A DNA stretch of 64,000 bases, taken from positions 96,253-160,252 of the forward strand of contig JBAKBP010001426.1 of the NCBI GenBank assembly GCA_037953745.1, read 5' to 3'. Source of the stretch: Lithodes maja. Taxonomy: Eukaryota > Arthropoda > Malacostraca > Decapoda > Lithodidae. Below are positions 20,444-30,214 of this stretch, one piece after another (the first letter of the stretch is position 1; each line of letters opens with the position of its first letter). A program made the position numbers and the translations under genes. The notes under the pieces were generated by a model. That model was not told the DNA's origin and did no database searches. It saw only the letters and a program-made list of their open reading frames with translations.

Positions 20444-22155
20444 ACATATGTACATATGAAGGGGGAGATGAATGTTTGTGGGTGTTAGGGTGTTGTTTAT
20501 GGTGAGGCGTGGGGCATTTCTGTATTCGGCAGTCCAGCTTGTGAGGAGGGTTGCTGTGAATTTGGCTGGGGCTAATTTGAGTCTGTTTGTAGTGCACCCG
20601 TCATGTAATGTGTTGAGATAGGGTTGAAGGAGACGTGTTACTGTGTCTGAGTCTTGGTATGTACATGTAAGTGTTATGTCGTCTGCATAGGAAGCTATAT
20701 TTATTTTGGGTGCGTGGGGTGTGGGTAGATCATAATATACATGTATAGCTTGGATAGTGAGGGCGACAAGACGGATCTTTGCGGGACTCCGTTTGTGAAG
20801 TTTCTGATGTTAGATGACTGACCGCCGGTGACCGGCAAATTATACATGTGCACATCTGCCTGCTAGGAAGTTGGCCAGCCACCTTTTCGTGTTGTGCATG
20901 TTTGTGTCGTAGATTTTGTTTGTTAGGTTGTGGAGGGGGATGGCATCGAAGGCTTTACTAATGTCGAGTGTGGCTAGTAGTGATCTGTGTGGTGGACTGG
21001 CTGAGTTGATACCGTCAAAAACTCTTTGTGTAAGTTCTGTAAGAAGAGTGTTTGTGGAGTACAGAGGCCTGAAGCCATGTTGTGTAGGAGCCACAGGCCG
21101 TAGCTCGATTGGTAGAGCGTTCGCCTGCTAACCGTGAGGTTGACGGTTCGAGCCTCGGGCCAGCCAGTGAGTTATTGGCAGACGTCAGTGCTGTTGGTGA
21201 ACGGTGCGGTCTAGCAATCTGTGGCAACTATTCACTAAGTCCCTGATTCATCAGGGCACCCACCCTAGCCTTGCTATTCAGCAGGGAGTGTATGGTGGTA
21301 AAAACTGCATCAGCTAGGGGTACAGCGTGTGTGGTCAGTTGTAGTACAAGGCGTTCTGAGACTTTGGAGGGGGTGCAAAGGAATGTGATGGGGCGGTGTG
21401 AGGAGGGCAGCGTGGGGTCGTGGGGTTTGGGGAATGTAATGATGAGACCATGCTTCCAGATGTCTGGTATTGTGTTGTGTGAATAACTGTACAGTGTAGT
21501 TTGATATGTTGATGATTGCTTGTATGCCTTGTGGTCCCAGGTGTCTGAGGTGTATGTTGCTTAAGTTGTCTGGACTGCAGATGGGTGAGTACTTGAGATT
21601 GTTGATGATGTGCTTTGTCTGGTTGTTGGTGAGTTGTTGGTGAAGGGTGCATAGTCAGAGTCTGTGAGGAATTGTCTAATACGTCGAATGACACGTCGTT
21701 TTGTAAATTTTGGGGGTCTGTTTTGTGATCAAGTGTTTGGAAAGTAGTCATTCTAGTTTAGTTTTTGTTGTTCTAGTATTTTGTTGTTAATCTGGGTGCT
21801 GAGTGCCTAGATTTGTTGTGTTATGTCCTGTGTGTGGGGTGCTGGGGAGTGTTTCAGTGTGCCGCGTTGTCTGATGAGGTTTTAAATTTCTGGTGTGAAG
21901 TTGGGGTTGTGTCTTTTCCTGTAACCTCTTGGAATGTGTTTCTTGTCAGCGTTTTGGATAGTTGTGTTGAATATGTGGACAGCATTGTTGAGGTTAGTGA
22001 TGGGTGCGCTGTTTAGGGTTTCAAAGTGTTGTTCTGTCTCGTTTGTGAAAGCTTCCCAGTTGGCTCTTTTATAGTTGGTGTAAGTGTATCTGTGGCTAGC
22101 TGGGGTGAGTCTGGTTTTGGTGGTGATAATGATCGGGAGGGTGGTCAGAGCCTAA
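20444..22155 (-). mobile_element. Degenerate Jockey-like LINE carrying a SINE
   Basis: Reading the minus strand from about 22155: the end of an endonuclease (SDHLPIII), then a segment at about 21340-21470 containing a FPKPHDP motif, then the RT fragment near 20840-21094 (TQHGFRPLYSTNTLL, LDISKAFDAIPLHNL), YADDITL-type sequence near 20660-20690, and NRLKLAPAK near 20560. Many stops and frame changes make it a pseudogene. The RT frame is interrupted by the SINE at 21091-21311. Neither end is intact; the 5' side ends in a short inverted repeat at 22136-22172. Confidence 0.7.
21091..21311 (+). mobile_element. tRNA-derived SINE inserted in the Jockey-like LINE
   Basis: The head at about 21097-21165 has a tRNA-like A box (TAGCTCGATTGGTAGAGCG), an anticodon-arm-like CCTGCTAACC and a B box (GGTTCGAGCC). 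It is followed by about 145 bp of unrelated body. On either side the host LINE's RT frame joins up, which defines the insertion. The anticodon stem does not pair properly, so this is not a functional tRNA gene. It is short, RNA polymerase III-type and non-autonomous. Confidence 0.7.
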
Positions 22156-22172
22156 GGCTTTGACCACCCTCC
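22136..22172. repeat. 37-nt near-perfect inverted repeat at a LINE 5' junction
   Basis: GGAGGGTGGTCA and TGACCACCCTCC form the arms, with AGCCT/AGGCT continuing inward. The left arm is LINE sequence, so the right arm is an inverted scrap of the same LINE. This fits 5' inversion during insertion. Confidence 0.65.
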
Positions 22173-22523
22173 AGGATGGAGCTGTAAACAGAATTACAAG
22201 CTAAAATACAGTACCGTAGTACAGTAAATTAATTTTATAACCAGCTATGAGGTATGTGCCTGAGTATATACATACAGTATATACAGTATATATATTCATT
22301 AAACCAAAACCATCATACAGTACATTGTAGCCATCAGAAACCTACATAATTATTGAATTCTTGTTTCATATCAATGATTACAGCTCCAACTTCCTCGAGT
22401 ATTGCAAGTGGCACAGCATTATAGAGTACAGTACTGTAGCCTACATGGTTTAGGTGTTTTGGTTGTTCCTCCCCATACCTGACAGTGAACAGTTACCAAG
22501 ACATGAACCTTGGACTACTGTTG
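22173..22523. other. AT-rich spacer
   Basis: No gene. The stretch is rich in self-complementary TACAGTA/TACTGTA motifs, also scattered elsewhere in the window. No element ends are visible. Confidence 0.4.
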
Positions 22524-22945
22524 TGGAGAGTTGTTGTTGTTGTTGTTGTTTTTCCCCAAGCTGCCTGGCCGAACAGCCCCAAGGCCCCGAGCAAGGCCAA
22601 GGCCACAACCGAGCGCCCCACAGAACCCTCCCTGCCGACCACAATAAAGCCTGGGTGACCGAAGCCACTCCATGGCGGGGAGCTCAGGAGGGTGCAGAAA
22701 TGCCCGGGAAACCAAAGCCCCACCCAGGGCCCTGTGCCCCTCAGCAATTATGAAGAGAAAGTTGAGGGGCAAGGGAAAAATGTGACGCTTTGGCTTCCAA
22801 TCTTGGTAGATTGGGAGGTCAATCCACGGAAAAGACGCCGTCACTTGAGATCTAGAAAATATATAAGTTAAAGGAACAGTCAGAGTAAGCTATGGGTATG
22901 GCAGAGATCGCTCAGTTCTCACTCTGATAGAACAGCCCATCACCA
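22524..22945 (-). mobile_element. (CAA)n-tailed retroposon, longest copy type
   Basis: On the minus strand the element ends in (CAA)7 after GGCTGTTCGGCCAGGCAGC. Related copies lie at 29437-29529 (+), 41176-41400 (-), 45155-45585 (-), 46540-46770 (-), 50175-50605 (-) and 51475-51715 (-). All share the CAA end and are cut at different points on the other side, the pattern of 5'-truncated retroposons. The longest copies are about 430 bp. No coding domain is recognised; the long GC-rich frames across it are not conserved enough to call a protein. Confidence 0.7.
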
Positions 22946-23099
22946 CTGTTGTGGAGAGTTGGCTACATTACATTATTATCACACCTATATTCATAATATT
23001 AAGGCAGTGTCCCACAAACAAGTTTATCAGCTATATGGATGTATCTCAGCCTTCAATCCAATACAACTTATTATATGATTTTGACTGATATTCGCAGTT

Positions 23100-23232
23100 T
23101 ATTCGTATATTAAATATGACTGCAATTGGGGTAAACCAAGAAAGACGGGTGAACAGACCATATACAAACAAACTGACAAGAGAGGCAGCTCTGAACAGGG
23201 CTGCTTGGAACGCTGCCAATAGAACGTGAGAC
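23100..23232 (+). pseudogene. C-terminal scrap of an RTE-like LINE
   Basis: The plus strand reads TNKLTREAALNRAAWNAANRT, matching the C-terminal LTSEAALNKVAWNAA segment of the element ending near 44394. Only this tail remains. Confidence 0.55.
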
Positions 23233-23239
23233 CAGAACC

Positions 23240-23345
23240 ACAGTTTGTACTTACACTCGTTGTATTTGCGGGAGTGAGCATGCTCGTTAATTCCCGCCTC
23301 CTAAGATATGTTTGTCATACCGTGCTTTGAAACTATGCACTGATG
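23240..23345 (-). mobile_element. 3'-end fragment of the LINE family at 30.4-34.7 kb
   Basis: About 100 bp from the TTGTATTTGCGGGAGTGAGC segment match 30510-30605. It is a 5'-truncated copy of that LINE's 3' end and stops where the GATA-tailed RTE fragment begins. Confidence 0.7.
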
Positions 23346-23356
23346 GTGCAGACACT

Positions 23357-23357
23357 A

Positions 23358-23389
<32 letters not shown>

Positions 23390-24204
23390 TGCCTGACGCC
23401 GTGATCCCCGAAGGTGTGGCCACGAACGAACCGCCCCCATGCACCTCTGTCCCCATTCAGTCGACGCCCCTCCCCCCAACCAGCACCGCCTTCATTCATG
23501 TAGTTCCTCACTCCATCCTTCCACCTCATATTCGGTCTACCTCTCCCCCTCTGTCCCTCCACCTCGCTCTCGTACACCCTCTTAGTCATTCTCTCGCTTT
23601 CCATACGTTCCATATGGCCGAACCATCTCAAGTTGTTCCTTTTCACACTTTCCAGCACATCTACCTCCACACCACACCTCCTTCTTACTTCCTCATTAGT
23701 CTGTCTATCCCTCCATGTAATTCCGCACGCACTCCTTAAGTAATTCATTTCCACTGCTCTCACTCTTGGTCTGAGTCTCTCAACCAACGTCCATGCTTCG
23801 CTTCCGTAAGTCAGTGTCGGGATTACCACACTGTCATGCAAGGACTTCTTCACTTCCATACTGACCACCCTATTTCTTGTTACTGCTTTTAGCGTTCCTA
23901 CAACCCTCTTCCCCTGTTGTACCCTCTCCCGCACCTCTTCATCCATAGTCCCATCTTTACTCAACACACTGCCCAGATACTTAAAAGAGTTGACGATCTC
24001 CATAGCCTGACCGTTCAGCTTCACCTCACACTCTGTGACTTCACCCCTTTCGAAGACCATAACCTTGCTCTTCCCCGTATTTACCTTCAAATTCCGTTTT
24101 TCGCACACTGTTCCAAACTCATTTACCAGACCCTGCAACTCCCATTCATTATCACTCATCAGAACTGTATCATCCGCAAACAGCAGACTAAAGAGTAACT
24201 TCAA
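23357..24204 (-). pseudogene. 5'-truncated second-family RTE-like LINE with (GATA)n tail
   Basis: An open 272-codon C-terminal frame begins within the RT active site (LLFADDTVLMSDNEWEL), then FKYLGSVLSKDG, then the WFGHMERMESERM tail. It ends at 23386 and is followed by a (TATC)n run at 23359-23391, which is a (GATA)n tail in element sense. It has the same domain ends and tail as the plus-strand fragment at 15298-15630. Confidence 0.85.
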
Positions 24205-24495
24205 TATAATTACAATTATATATTTGAATAATAAAATATGAAGGTACAGTAGCCTACTTCAATACTGTATTTTCATTGATTTCATTAGTTGGGTTTATTT
24301 GTAAATTAAATGGTGAGTTGGTGAAAACAAATATGAATATACAGTACTGTAAACACAACTAAATAGGTTACAGTAATAGAGACAACACTACAGAGTAACG
24401 GCAATATAATTACAAATATAGAGAAACATCAATATAATTACATAAGTCAATGAAGACTGAAAAAATCCTAAAGAAGAATGCATTGGTGGAAAGTG

Positions 24496-24498
<3 letters not shown>

Positions 24499-24538
<40 letters not shown>

Positions 24539-24757
24539 GTTCTTAAAGCTAGCGCATGCTAAGCTAGCTAAGGATAGCTCAATAAGGCCGATTAGGCGTA
24601 TTTCCATTGGGGTCCTGTACTACTACCCCATCCCTTTGCTCATGAGGGATGGTAACGACTCGGTGCTTGTGAAAAATCTTTAATGCGCCGAGCGTGGGCG
24701 CGAACCCGGGCCTTCTGGGTGGAAGTCCGAGATGCTAGTCACTACACCAAGCGAGCC
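24499..24757 (-). mobile_element. tRNA-derived SINE sharing the 3' tail of the 2A LINE
   Basis: Minus strand, 5' to 3': a tRNA-like head from GGCTCGCTTGGTGTAGTG (A box) with an anticodon-like CTTCCA and B box GGGTTCGCGCC, a body, then a tail starting AGGACCCCAATGGAAATACG and ending in (ATT)n. About 48 nt of this tail match the LINE 3' UTR at about 9785-9835 with few differences. GTGTAT occurs at 24493-24498 and 24758-24763, a clean target-site duplication. The element would be copied by the LINE's enzyme through the shared tail; the mechanism is inferred. Confidence 0.85.
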
Positions 24758-24818
24758 GTGTATTAGGTGAGTAACTAAGGGTTCTTACTTTTATTCTGGC
24801 TATCAATAGATGATTATA

Positions 24819-25300
24819 ATGTAAAACTTGCAAAATAAACAAACCAAAACTTTGACAAATACAGTAAAAAGACAACTAATCAAAATCGCTACGGTATGTG
24901 GAAACAACGCTTAAGCAAAATAATAATTCTTTATAAATAAAAGAACACAATCACACAATTCAGTCTAGGAAGAACCTGTGGTAGTCCAAGGGTTAACCAA
25001 CTGATTTGCTTTCTATTAAAATGTAAAACTTGCAAACTAAACAAACCAAAATTGGGACAAGGACAATATAAAGTCAAATTAAATGATCAAAATCGCTATG
25101 TGGAAACAACGCTTACTAAAATGAAAATTATTAAATAAAAGAACACAATCCACCACACAGGGTGTACATTACTACATGAGCAAGTTAATCTGTTTCCCAA
25201 GCAAACTAATCGCACATATAACAACGCACTATCGTCACGTTAAAGGAAGTAGTCAAGTTTGGGAAGTCCAGGACGTTCTGGCAAATTTTACTATTATAAA
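24819..25300 (-). repeat. Two adjacent 3'-end copies of the retroelement family at 11853-12878
   Basis: Copies start (in plus-strand view) near 24819 and 25018 with TGTAAAACTTGCAAA. The second runs to about 25300 and matches about 12580-12878 in reverse complement; the first is shorter and more diverged. Both lack coding sequence. Confidence 0.7.
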
Positions 25301-25692
25301 TTATCCGGAGCAAAGACAAAAATAAAAATAAATAAAAAACAAATAAATATATTACTGATGCCTTGGCCCTTAACCCTTGGTTCCCGGATGACCTCTTGTA
25401 CGCCCATAAAAAAGCATGTAACAGGTACCCGGAAGGCCTCTTATGCACCCACGACGTCACAGCCTGTGAGCTTGCTGTGCGAGGCGTCGGTCCGACGCAT
25501 GTAAACAACAGCCGGCTGGACCGACGCTCCGCATCTCCGGCCACAAGAAGGAGAGCGTCGCTTGTTCTTGTGTGCCTGTATGTTGTTGTTCAGTATCGAA
25601 AAGTGGTGTAAAGTGGCTGGTTTGGCCATAAAGTTATCTCCAATGAAATCATCATCACAGCTCACCCAGTTGACTTAGAGAGCTCTACTTAA

Positions 25693-27691
25693 CCCTCCGA
25701 CCCCGGCTAGGGAATATCGTGACTGTACTTTGTGTCCGGGGGTTTTCAGGAATTTTGGTCCCTGTTGATTCACATGTTACTCCTGAAATACATTACACAA
25801 AGTTATAAAAAAAACAGAAAAATGTAGCACAAACCTTCATGTGTAGAATGCCGTTGAGTAGAGGTCTCTAGCCCAAGTGATTGCATAATGGTGAGCGCGG
25901 GAAGTGGAGTGATTTTTATGCGTGAAAATCATCCCGCGTTCGGATGCGTCGCCTTTGCCCAGGCCCCGGCTCGGCTAACCTACTGTTTTCTTAGCCACTC
26001 GTCGCGCAAAACCTTTTACCTCCCGGAGGCGATTTTATGTATTGATAGTGATGTTATTATAGTTATTTGGAGTCCAATTATATAAAATATGTTTATTAGG
26101 CTATGATTGTAACAAATATTTCACATTTTCACTCGATACCGTAGTTTTTATGAGTAATTGAGGTAGGTTATTGTTATATTAGGCACTGATTATTCGTTAT
26201 CACAGGTGTTTATTATACTTTGGCCATCTAATATTATGTCATGTGTCACTTTCACTTAGTTATATGCTTTGTAAACGTTTTATATACAATTTATTGTCTT
26301 TTTTCACTTATTTATATATGTTTTCATAATACATGATTTTTTTATCACAATACACCTGTACATTGTTTTATTTCCACTTGTTGCCTATATACATACATAT
26401 TGTCAGTCTTTGGTACTTTCACTATGATTATTAGTTAGTACTCCTGCTTGCTGTGGTATTCAGCAAAGCACGGTATAGTACATAGTGACACCTGGCACTC
26501 CACACACTGCATGGTGGTCTTTTTGTGCTTCCTCGGCCTCACCTGGCTGTTCCAGCAGACATGGCACCGCCTTCTGCTAATGGTGACTCCATCTCGTTCC
26601 AGAGGCAGGTAACCGTGCTTGTGCACATTTAGATACTGTGCACACTGCAGGCGGTCCTGAACGGGGCGCCCAGGTTGTGCCACTGCCCTCTGTGGAGCTA
26701 GAGCGGGGGCAGCACGCCCACGAACTTTGGCGGCGCGCACCCTAGGGCGGCCAGGAGCGCGACGGCGCCCAGGCCCAGCCCGGCGGCCAGCCCGGCGGCC
26801 AGGGCGGCCAGGAGCACGACGGCCCTGGGCAAAGCGTCTGGGTTGAGGGTCGTCGATGTCCATAAAGTCGTCGTCATCGTCGTTGTCGTCAGAGCCGTCA
26901 TCTTGCCCTGACGGTGGACCCAGGTAATCATGGCCAGAGTCATCTGTGAGGTGCCCTTCTTCTTCAGAGCCCCCCTCATAATCTCGCGGGGAACGAATGA
27001 TGCGTGGGCGGCGTGTAGGTCGGCGAGGTGGGGAAGGAGTGGGTAAATAGGCCGAAAGTGGGGGGTCCTCAACCCTAGGGAGTGCTGGTGGTGGTGGGGA
27101 AGAATGGCGGGAGCCTGGGGCAACTTGGGTGGCGTGGGTAGATAAGGAAGACAATGGCGGGTCAACCTCAGCCTCCCGCTCAGCCTCACTATCATCACTT
27201 TCATCGTCATGGTCAAATCCACTAAAAAAGGCGTATCTTTCATGGATTTCGTCTAGATCGTCAAAATCTTCACTATAGTGAGACTGATAAGACTCGGAGC
27301 TATCACTACCCAACTCATCAACACTATTTTGGCCTTCACCACGTTCATAACTCCTCAAAGCTATCTCAATACCTCCGGGAGTCAACGCATCTTGTACGTG
27401 CCTTTGCGTTAGGGCGCGACGAACATGGGCAGGCGTCGAAGGGAGCGTAGAATCGGACACAAGGGAATAACTTTTTGGGCTAGTATCCATGTTGGCGGCA
27501 GGGTAGAGACTGTTTTGGTGGCGTACATGCTGTCTGGTGGCGTCGCCTAGCGACGCCTGGTGACCACGGAGCGAAATTTTTACGCGCGCCATTCGAAAGC
27601 ACACACGCAAGCAATGGTACAGTGTTGTACCACCCGGGTTCCTCGGGCCAAAAAAAAATGGTACACACGTGTACCACCCGGGGTCGAAGGG
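25693..27691 (-). mobile_element. Internally deleted piggyBac transposon
   Basis: Termini CCCTCCGACCCCGG (25693) and CCGGGGTCGAAGGG (27691) are 14-bp inverted repeats with one mismatch, inside duplicated TTAA. The gene lies on the minus strand. The 3' region includes one unit of the 175-bp repeat that is tandem in the element at 2352-11212. Compared with that element it lacks about 1.3 kb, including the whole catalytic core, so it cannot move itself. The left end (27600-27691) has two subterminal palindromes, GGTACAACACTGTACC and GGTACACACGTGTACC. Confidence 0.9.
26435..27490 (-). CDS. Catalytic-core-less piggyBac protein (N-terminal domain plus zinc finger)
   Basis: Intact 351-residue frame. 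The start at 27490 (MDTSPKSYS) is chosen because it aligns with the transposase start at 2545; the frame extends 40 codons further upstream without conserved sequence. Domains: acidic Ser/Asp-rich N-terminus about 1-110; Pro-rich segment (SSPPPPALPRVEDPP) about 130-160; Asp-rich stretch and Arg/Ala-rich basic region about 200-270; C-terminal Cys-rich finger (RCHVCWNS, MQCVECQVSLC) about 300-351. The catalytic core is missing through an in-frame junction near APQRAVAQPG. In piggyBac the C-terminal Cys-rich domain binds the terminal repeats, so such a protein could compete with transposase. That role is inferred; chance retention of the frame is the alternative. Confidence 0.8.
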   Translation of the reverse strand: MDTSPKSYSLVSDSTLPSTPAHVRRALTQRHVQDALTPGGIEIALRSYERGEGQNSVDELGSDSSESYQSHYSEDFDDLDEIHERYAFFSGFDHDDESDDSEAEREAEVDPPLSSLSTHATQVAPGSRHSSPPPPALPRVEDPPLSAYLPTPSPPRRPTRRPRIIRSPRDYEGGSEEEGHLTDDSGHDYLGPPSGQDDGSDDNDDDDDFMDIDDPQPRRFAQGRRAPGRPGRRAGRRAGPGRRRAPGRPRVRAAKVRGRAAPALAPQRAVAQPGRPVQDRLQCAQYLNVHKHGYLPLERDGVTISRRRCHVCWNSQVRPRKHKKTTMQCVECQVSLCTIPCFAEYHSKQEY

Positions 27692-27860
27692 TTAATGCCA
27701 TTTTACAGGTAAATAACACAGCTACGCTTGGGGATGCGCGGGAATGCGGGAAGCAGTCTGATTAACGAATATACGGTAGCCTAGCCTAGACGTTTTTCGG
27801 CCAAAACACCCGGGTTTCGAGGAATATATATATAATACATAACCGGGGCTGGAGGGTTAA

Positions 27861-28164
27861 CCATGAGGAGATTGCATTTTTGGCTTGGATTGTATGAACG
27901 CTGTTGGGGAGTTAATTGTTTACTTTAATAAATGGAATGTAAGTATGTACAGTATGTGACGATAGTAAATAATAATCGGTTTATTTCAAGCCGGCAGCCA
28001 ATGGGGCTGAAAATACACAGACTTAACCTATATCTTAACCTAAGTGATCAACAGACTGATCCTGGCTGCTAACGAGAGCGCCTACATACCCCCGAGGGAG
28101 TAGGAAGTGGGCAGGAGACTTTGTGGGTCCCCCGAGACGGTCCTTCCAGACCTTGCCTTCACGG
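27861..28164. other. Spacer without recognised features
   Basis: I see no reading frame, repeat or RNA gene I can name between the MITE and the next repeat copy. Confidence 0.4.
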
Positions 28165-28785
28165 CCAGTGCGTTGTTATGTGTGCAATTAGTTTGCTTGG
28201 GAACCAGATTAACTTGCCCATGTAGTAATGTACACCCTATGTGGTGGATTGTGTTCTTTCATTTCATAAATTTGATTTTAGTAAGCGTTGTTTCCACAGC
28301 GATTTTGATATATTGTTTTGACTTTATATTGTCTTTGTCCCAGTTTTGGTTTGACTTTGTTAATAATAATAATAATAAGCATGTTACTTATTTCTCATAA
28401 GCGCCAATTTTTCCGAAGAATTCACTAGCGCTCGAAAAGAGAAAGAAAAAAGAACAAAAATCAATGCATCAAAAGAAGGCTTATATACAACACACATTTA
28501 ACAATCACTAGCAGTGGCAAAATAGCCTAAACTCTATAGCCATCTGTCATGACACCTCTCTCAAGATCATAGCTTCTCTCAAAGAGAAAAGTCTTAAGTT
28601 GTCTCTTGAAGCATTCAACAGAACTCAGTTGTCTCATGGACAGCGGCAACCTGTTATACAACCTCGGAGCCATGTAGGAGAATGACCTCTCAAAGAAAGA
28701 AGACTGCTGGAAAGCCCTTGGTTCATCAAGACGAAAAGGGTCATTGTCATGACGCATTGTTTGCAAGTTTTACATTTTAATATCT
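28165..28785 (+). repeat. Copy of the 11853-12878 3'-end repeat, split by a LINE fragment
   Basis: 28165-28355 and about 28758-28780 together match the 3' end of the retroelement at 11853-12878. Between them lies the LINE fragment at 28360-28757. Confidence 0.65.
28360..28757 (-). mobile_element. 5'-truncated L2-like LINE (3' end only)
   Basis: Nearly identical, in reverse complement, to 19709-20096: the last roughly 80 codons (HDNDPFRLDEPRAF... to the stop), the 3' UTR and a (TTA)n tail at 28361-28378. It is a recent truncated insertion of the family represented by 16970-20107. Confidence 0.9.
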
Positions 28786-29003
28786 ATGTAAGTACAGTAC
28801 TGACAGACAGACAAAACTTTAAAACAAATATACTGTATTACCGGCAAGTTAAACTGTTTTGCTGGTGTAATAGTTAGATAGTGTAAGTTCTGTATGTTAT
28901 ATCCTGGGGAGAATACTGGCAGAATCACATGCATTAATTGATTTAATAATTTGGGGTATTATTGGTGTTAAGAACAATGTTAAATAAAATTCCAAAACAT
29001 TAC

Positions 29004-29293
29004 CTGTTAGAATAGTAAGACGAGTCGTAGTTTTGGTAGTAGTTGGCCGGGTATATCAGCGACTGGTTTGGACAATACACCGAGGAACAGTCCACATAAC
29101 TCTCTGTCCCCCACAGGTTAGTGTATCCAAGATCACCCAACCATACCACCACCACCACCACCACCACCACCACCACCACTACCCATCAGAACTACACCAC
29201 CTCCACCTCCACCTCCACCTACGCCTCCTGATGCCAGCCGTTCCTCTCCGACGCACAACTCTACTCCTCCGCTGCCGCCTTGGTAGTACTGTA
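29004..29293 (-). CDS. Candidate Tyr/Gly-rich 3' exon, possibly of the RFX gene
   Basis: On the minus strand a good acceptor (CTTTTCTCCATCAG) precedes a frame reading QYYQGGSGGVELCVGEERL, then Gly-rich sequence from a (GGT)n run. A second in-register segment, ESYVDCSSVYCPNQSLIY followed by ANYYQNYDSSYYSNR, ends at a donor AACAG|GTAATG. The two halves differ by one frame across the (GGT)n run (29148-29180), so the run is miscounted, variable or frameshifted, or an inner acceptor (GGGGGACAG) is used. The Tyr-rich NYDSSYY motif resembles YSYDSY in the exon at 40055-40269. Phase to that exon does not match directly, so an intervening exon or a different gene is possible. Confidence 0.4.
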
Positions 29294-29436
29294 CTGATGG
29301 AGAAAAGGCTAACATTAGATAATTTTATTCAGTTTACTAAGGACCTCTACGAACCAATAGGGGTACAAATGGTCTCAATTAACACAACTACAGATTCTCC
29401 CTAAACTATACAGTATAATACACTATAACAAATATA

Positions 29437-29529
29437 ATGGTCTGTGGGGTCGCTCGTTTATGGCCTTGGCCTTACTCGGGGCCTTGGGGCTGTTCGGCCA
29501 GGCAGCTTGGGGAACAACAACAACAACAA
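29437..29529 (+). mobile_element. Short (CAA)n-tailed retroposon fragment
   Basis: The 3' end of the family at 22524-22945, with GGGGCTGTTCGGCCAGGCAG followed by (CAA)n. Heavily 5'-truncated. Confidence 0.7.
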
Positions 29530-29659
29530 ATATAATGGTTATGAACATTCAGTATGTATGCATGCATACATGCATGTAATTATAACCGATTATTATTTTT
29601 GTTATTGTGAGGGTCAAATGTAATTCCTAGGATGGTGGGGTTAGAGGGTTTCTTTGGTT

Positions 29660-29890
29660 AAATTAAAATGTAAAACTTGCAAACTAAACAAACCAAAACT
29701 GGGACAAAGACAATATAAAGGCAAAATAACTAATCAAAATCGCTATGTGGAAACAACGCTTACTAAAATGAAATTTATGAAATAAAAGAACACAATCCAC
29801 CACATAGGGTGTACATTACTACATGAGCAAGTCAATCTGGTTCCCAAGCAAACTAATTGCACATATAACAACGCACTATCGTCACGTTCA
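29660..29890 (-). repeat. 3'-end copy of the 11853-12878 retroelement family
   Basis: Starts (plus view) with AAAATGTAAAACTTGC and matches the terminal roughly 230 bp of that family in reverse complement. Confidence 0.7.
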
Positions 29891-30214
29891 AGGAATTAGC
29901 ATTCTCGGTAGATGTACAGTAGTGGTAAAAAAGGTAAACAACATACTGTACTGCTTGAACTTATTACTGTACACCTGCTCTGAATTTCCCTTGTGATAAG
30001 GAAGTTCTATTTGGTCTGTCGGATTCAGTGGACAACCAAGCCACTAACTGGGAGGGCAGTATTTTTATGGCATCTTCCCGAGGGAGACTCTAACCCACAA
30101 CAACTCTTTGGAGCTGGCTCGTCAGTCAGGTACAGTTCTCAGCATATATAAAGTTACACCACTTTGAATCTTTGAACCTTTAAAGCCAAGTTCTGAAGCA
30201 TCTGGGCTATAATT
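29891..30214. other. Spacer without recognised features
   Basis: No convincing exon, RNA or element end is visible here. Confidence 0.4.

Larger units (their letters stand above)
25374..27856 (+). mobile_element. piggyBac-type MITE, copy 2, occupied by a piggyBac
   Basis: Flanked by TTAA at 25370-25373 and 27857-27860, with the same termini as the MITE at 1019-1498. The MITE sequence is split at its internal TTAA, which is duplicated (25689-25692 and 27692-27695) around the piggyBac. With the insertion removed the two MITE copies differ at only a few positions. Confidence 0.9.

Noticed and set aside
21097..21165. A functional tRNA gene
   Set aside because: A and B boxes are good but the anticodon stem does not pair. 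The sequence runs on into a SINE body that splits a LINE reading frame.
22454..22844. Coding potential of the (CAA)n retroposon on either strand
   Set aside because: GC-rich sequence leaves several frames open; frames differ between copies and poly-Gln/Asn ends come from the tail.
29133..29315. A separate small poly-Gly protein
   Set aside because: It is the (GGT)n part of the candidate exon read through the intron boundary; the stop follows a low-complexity run.
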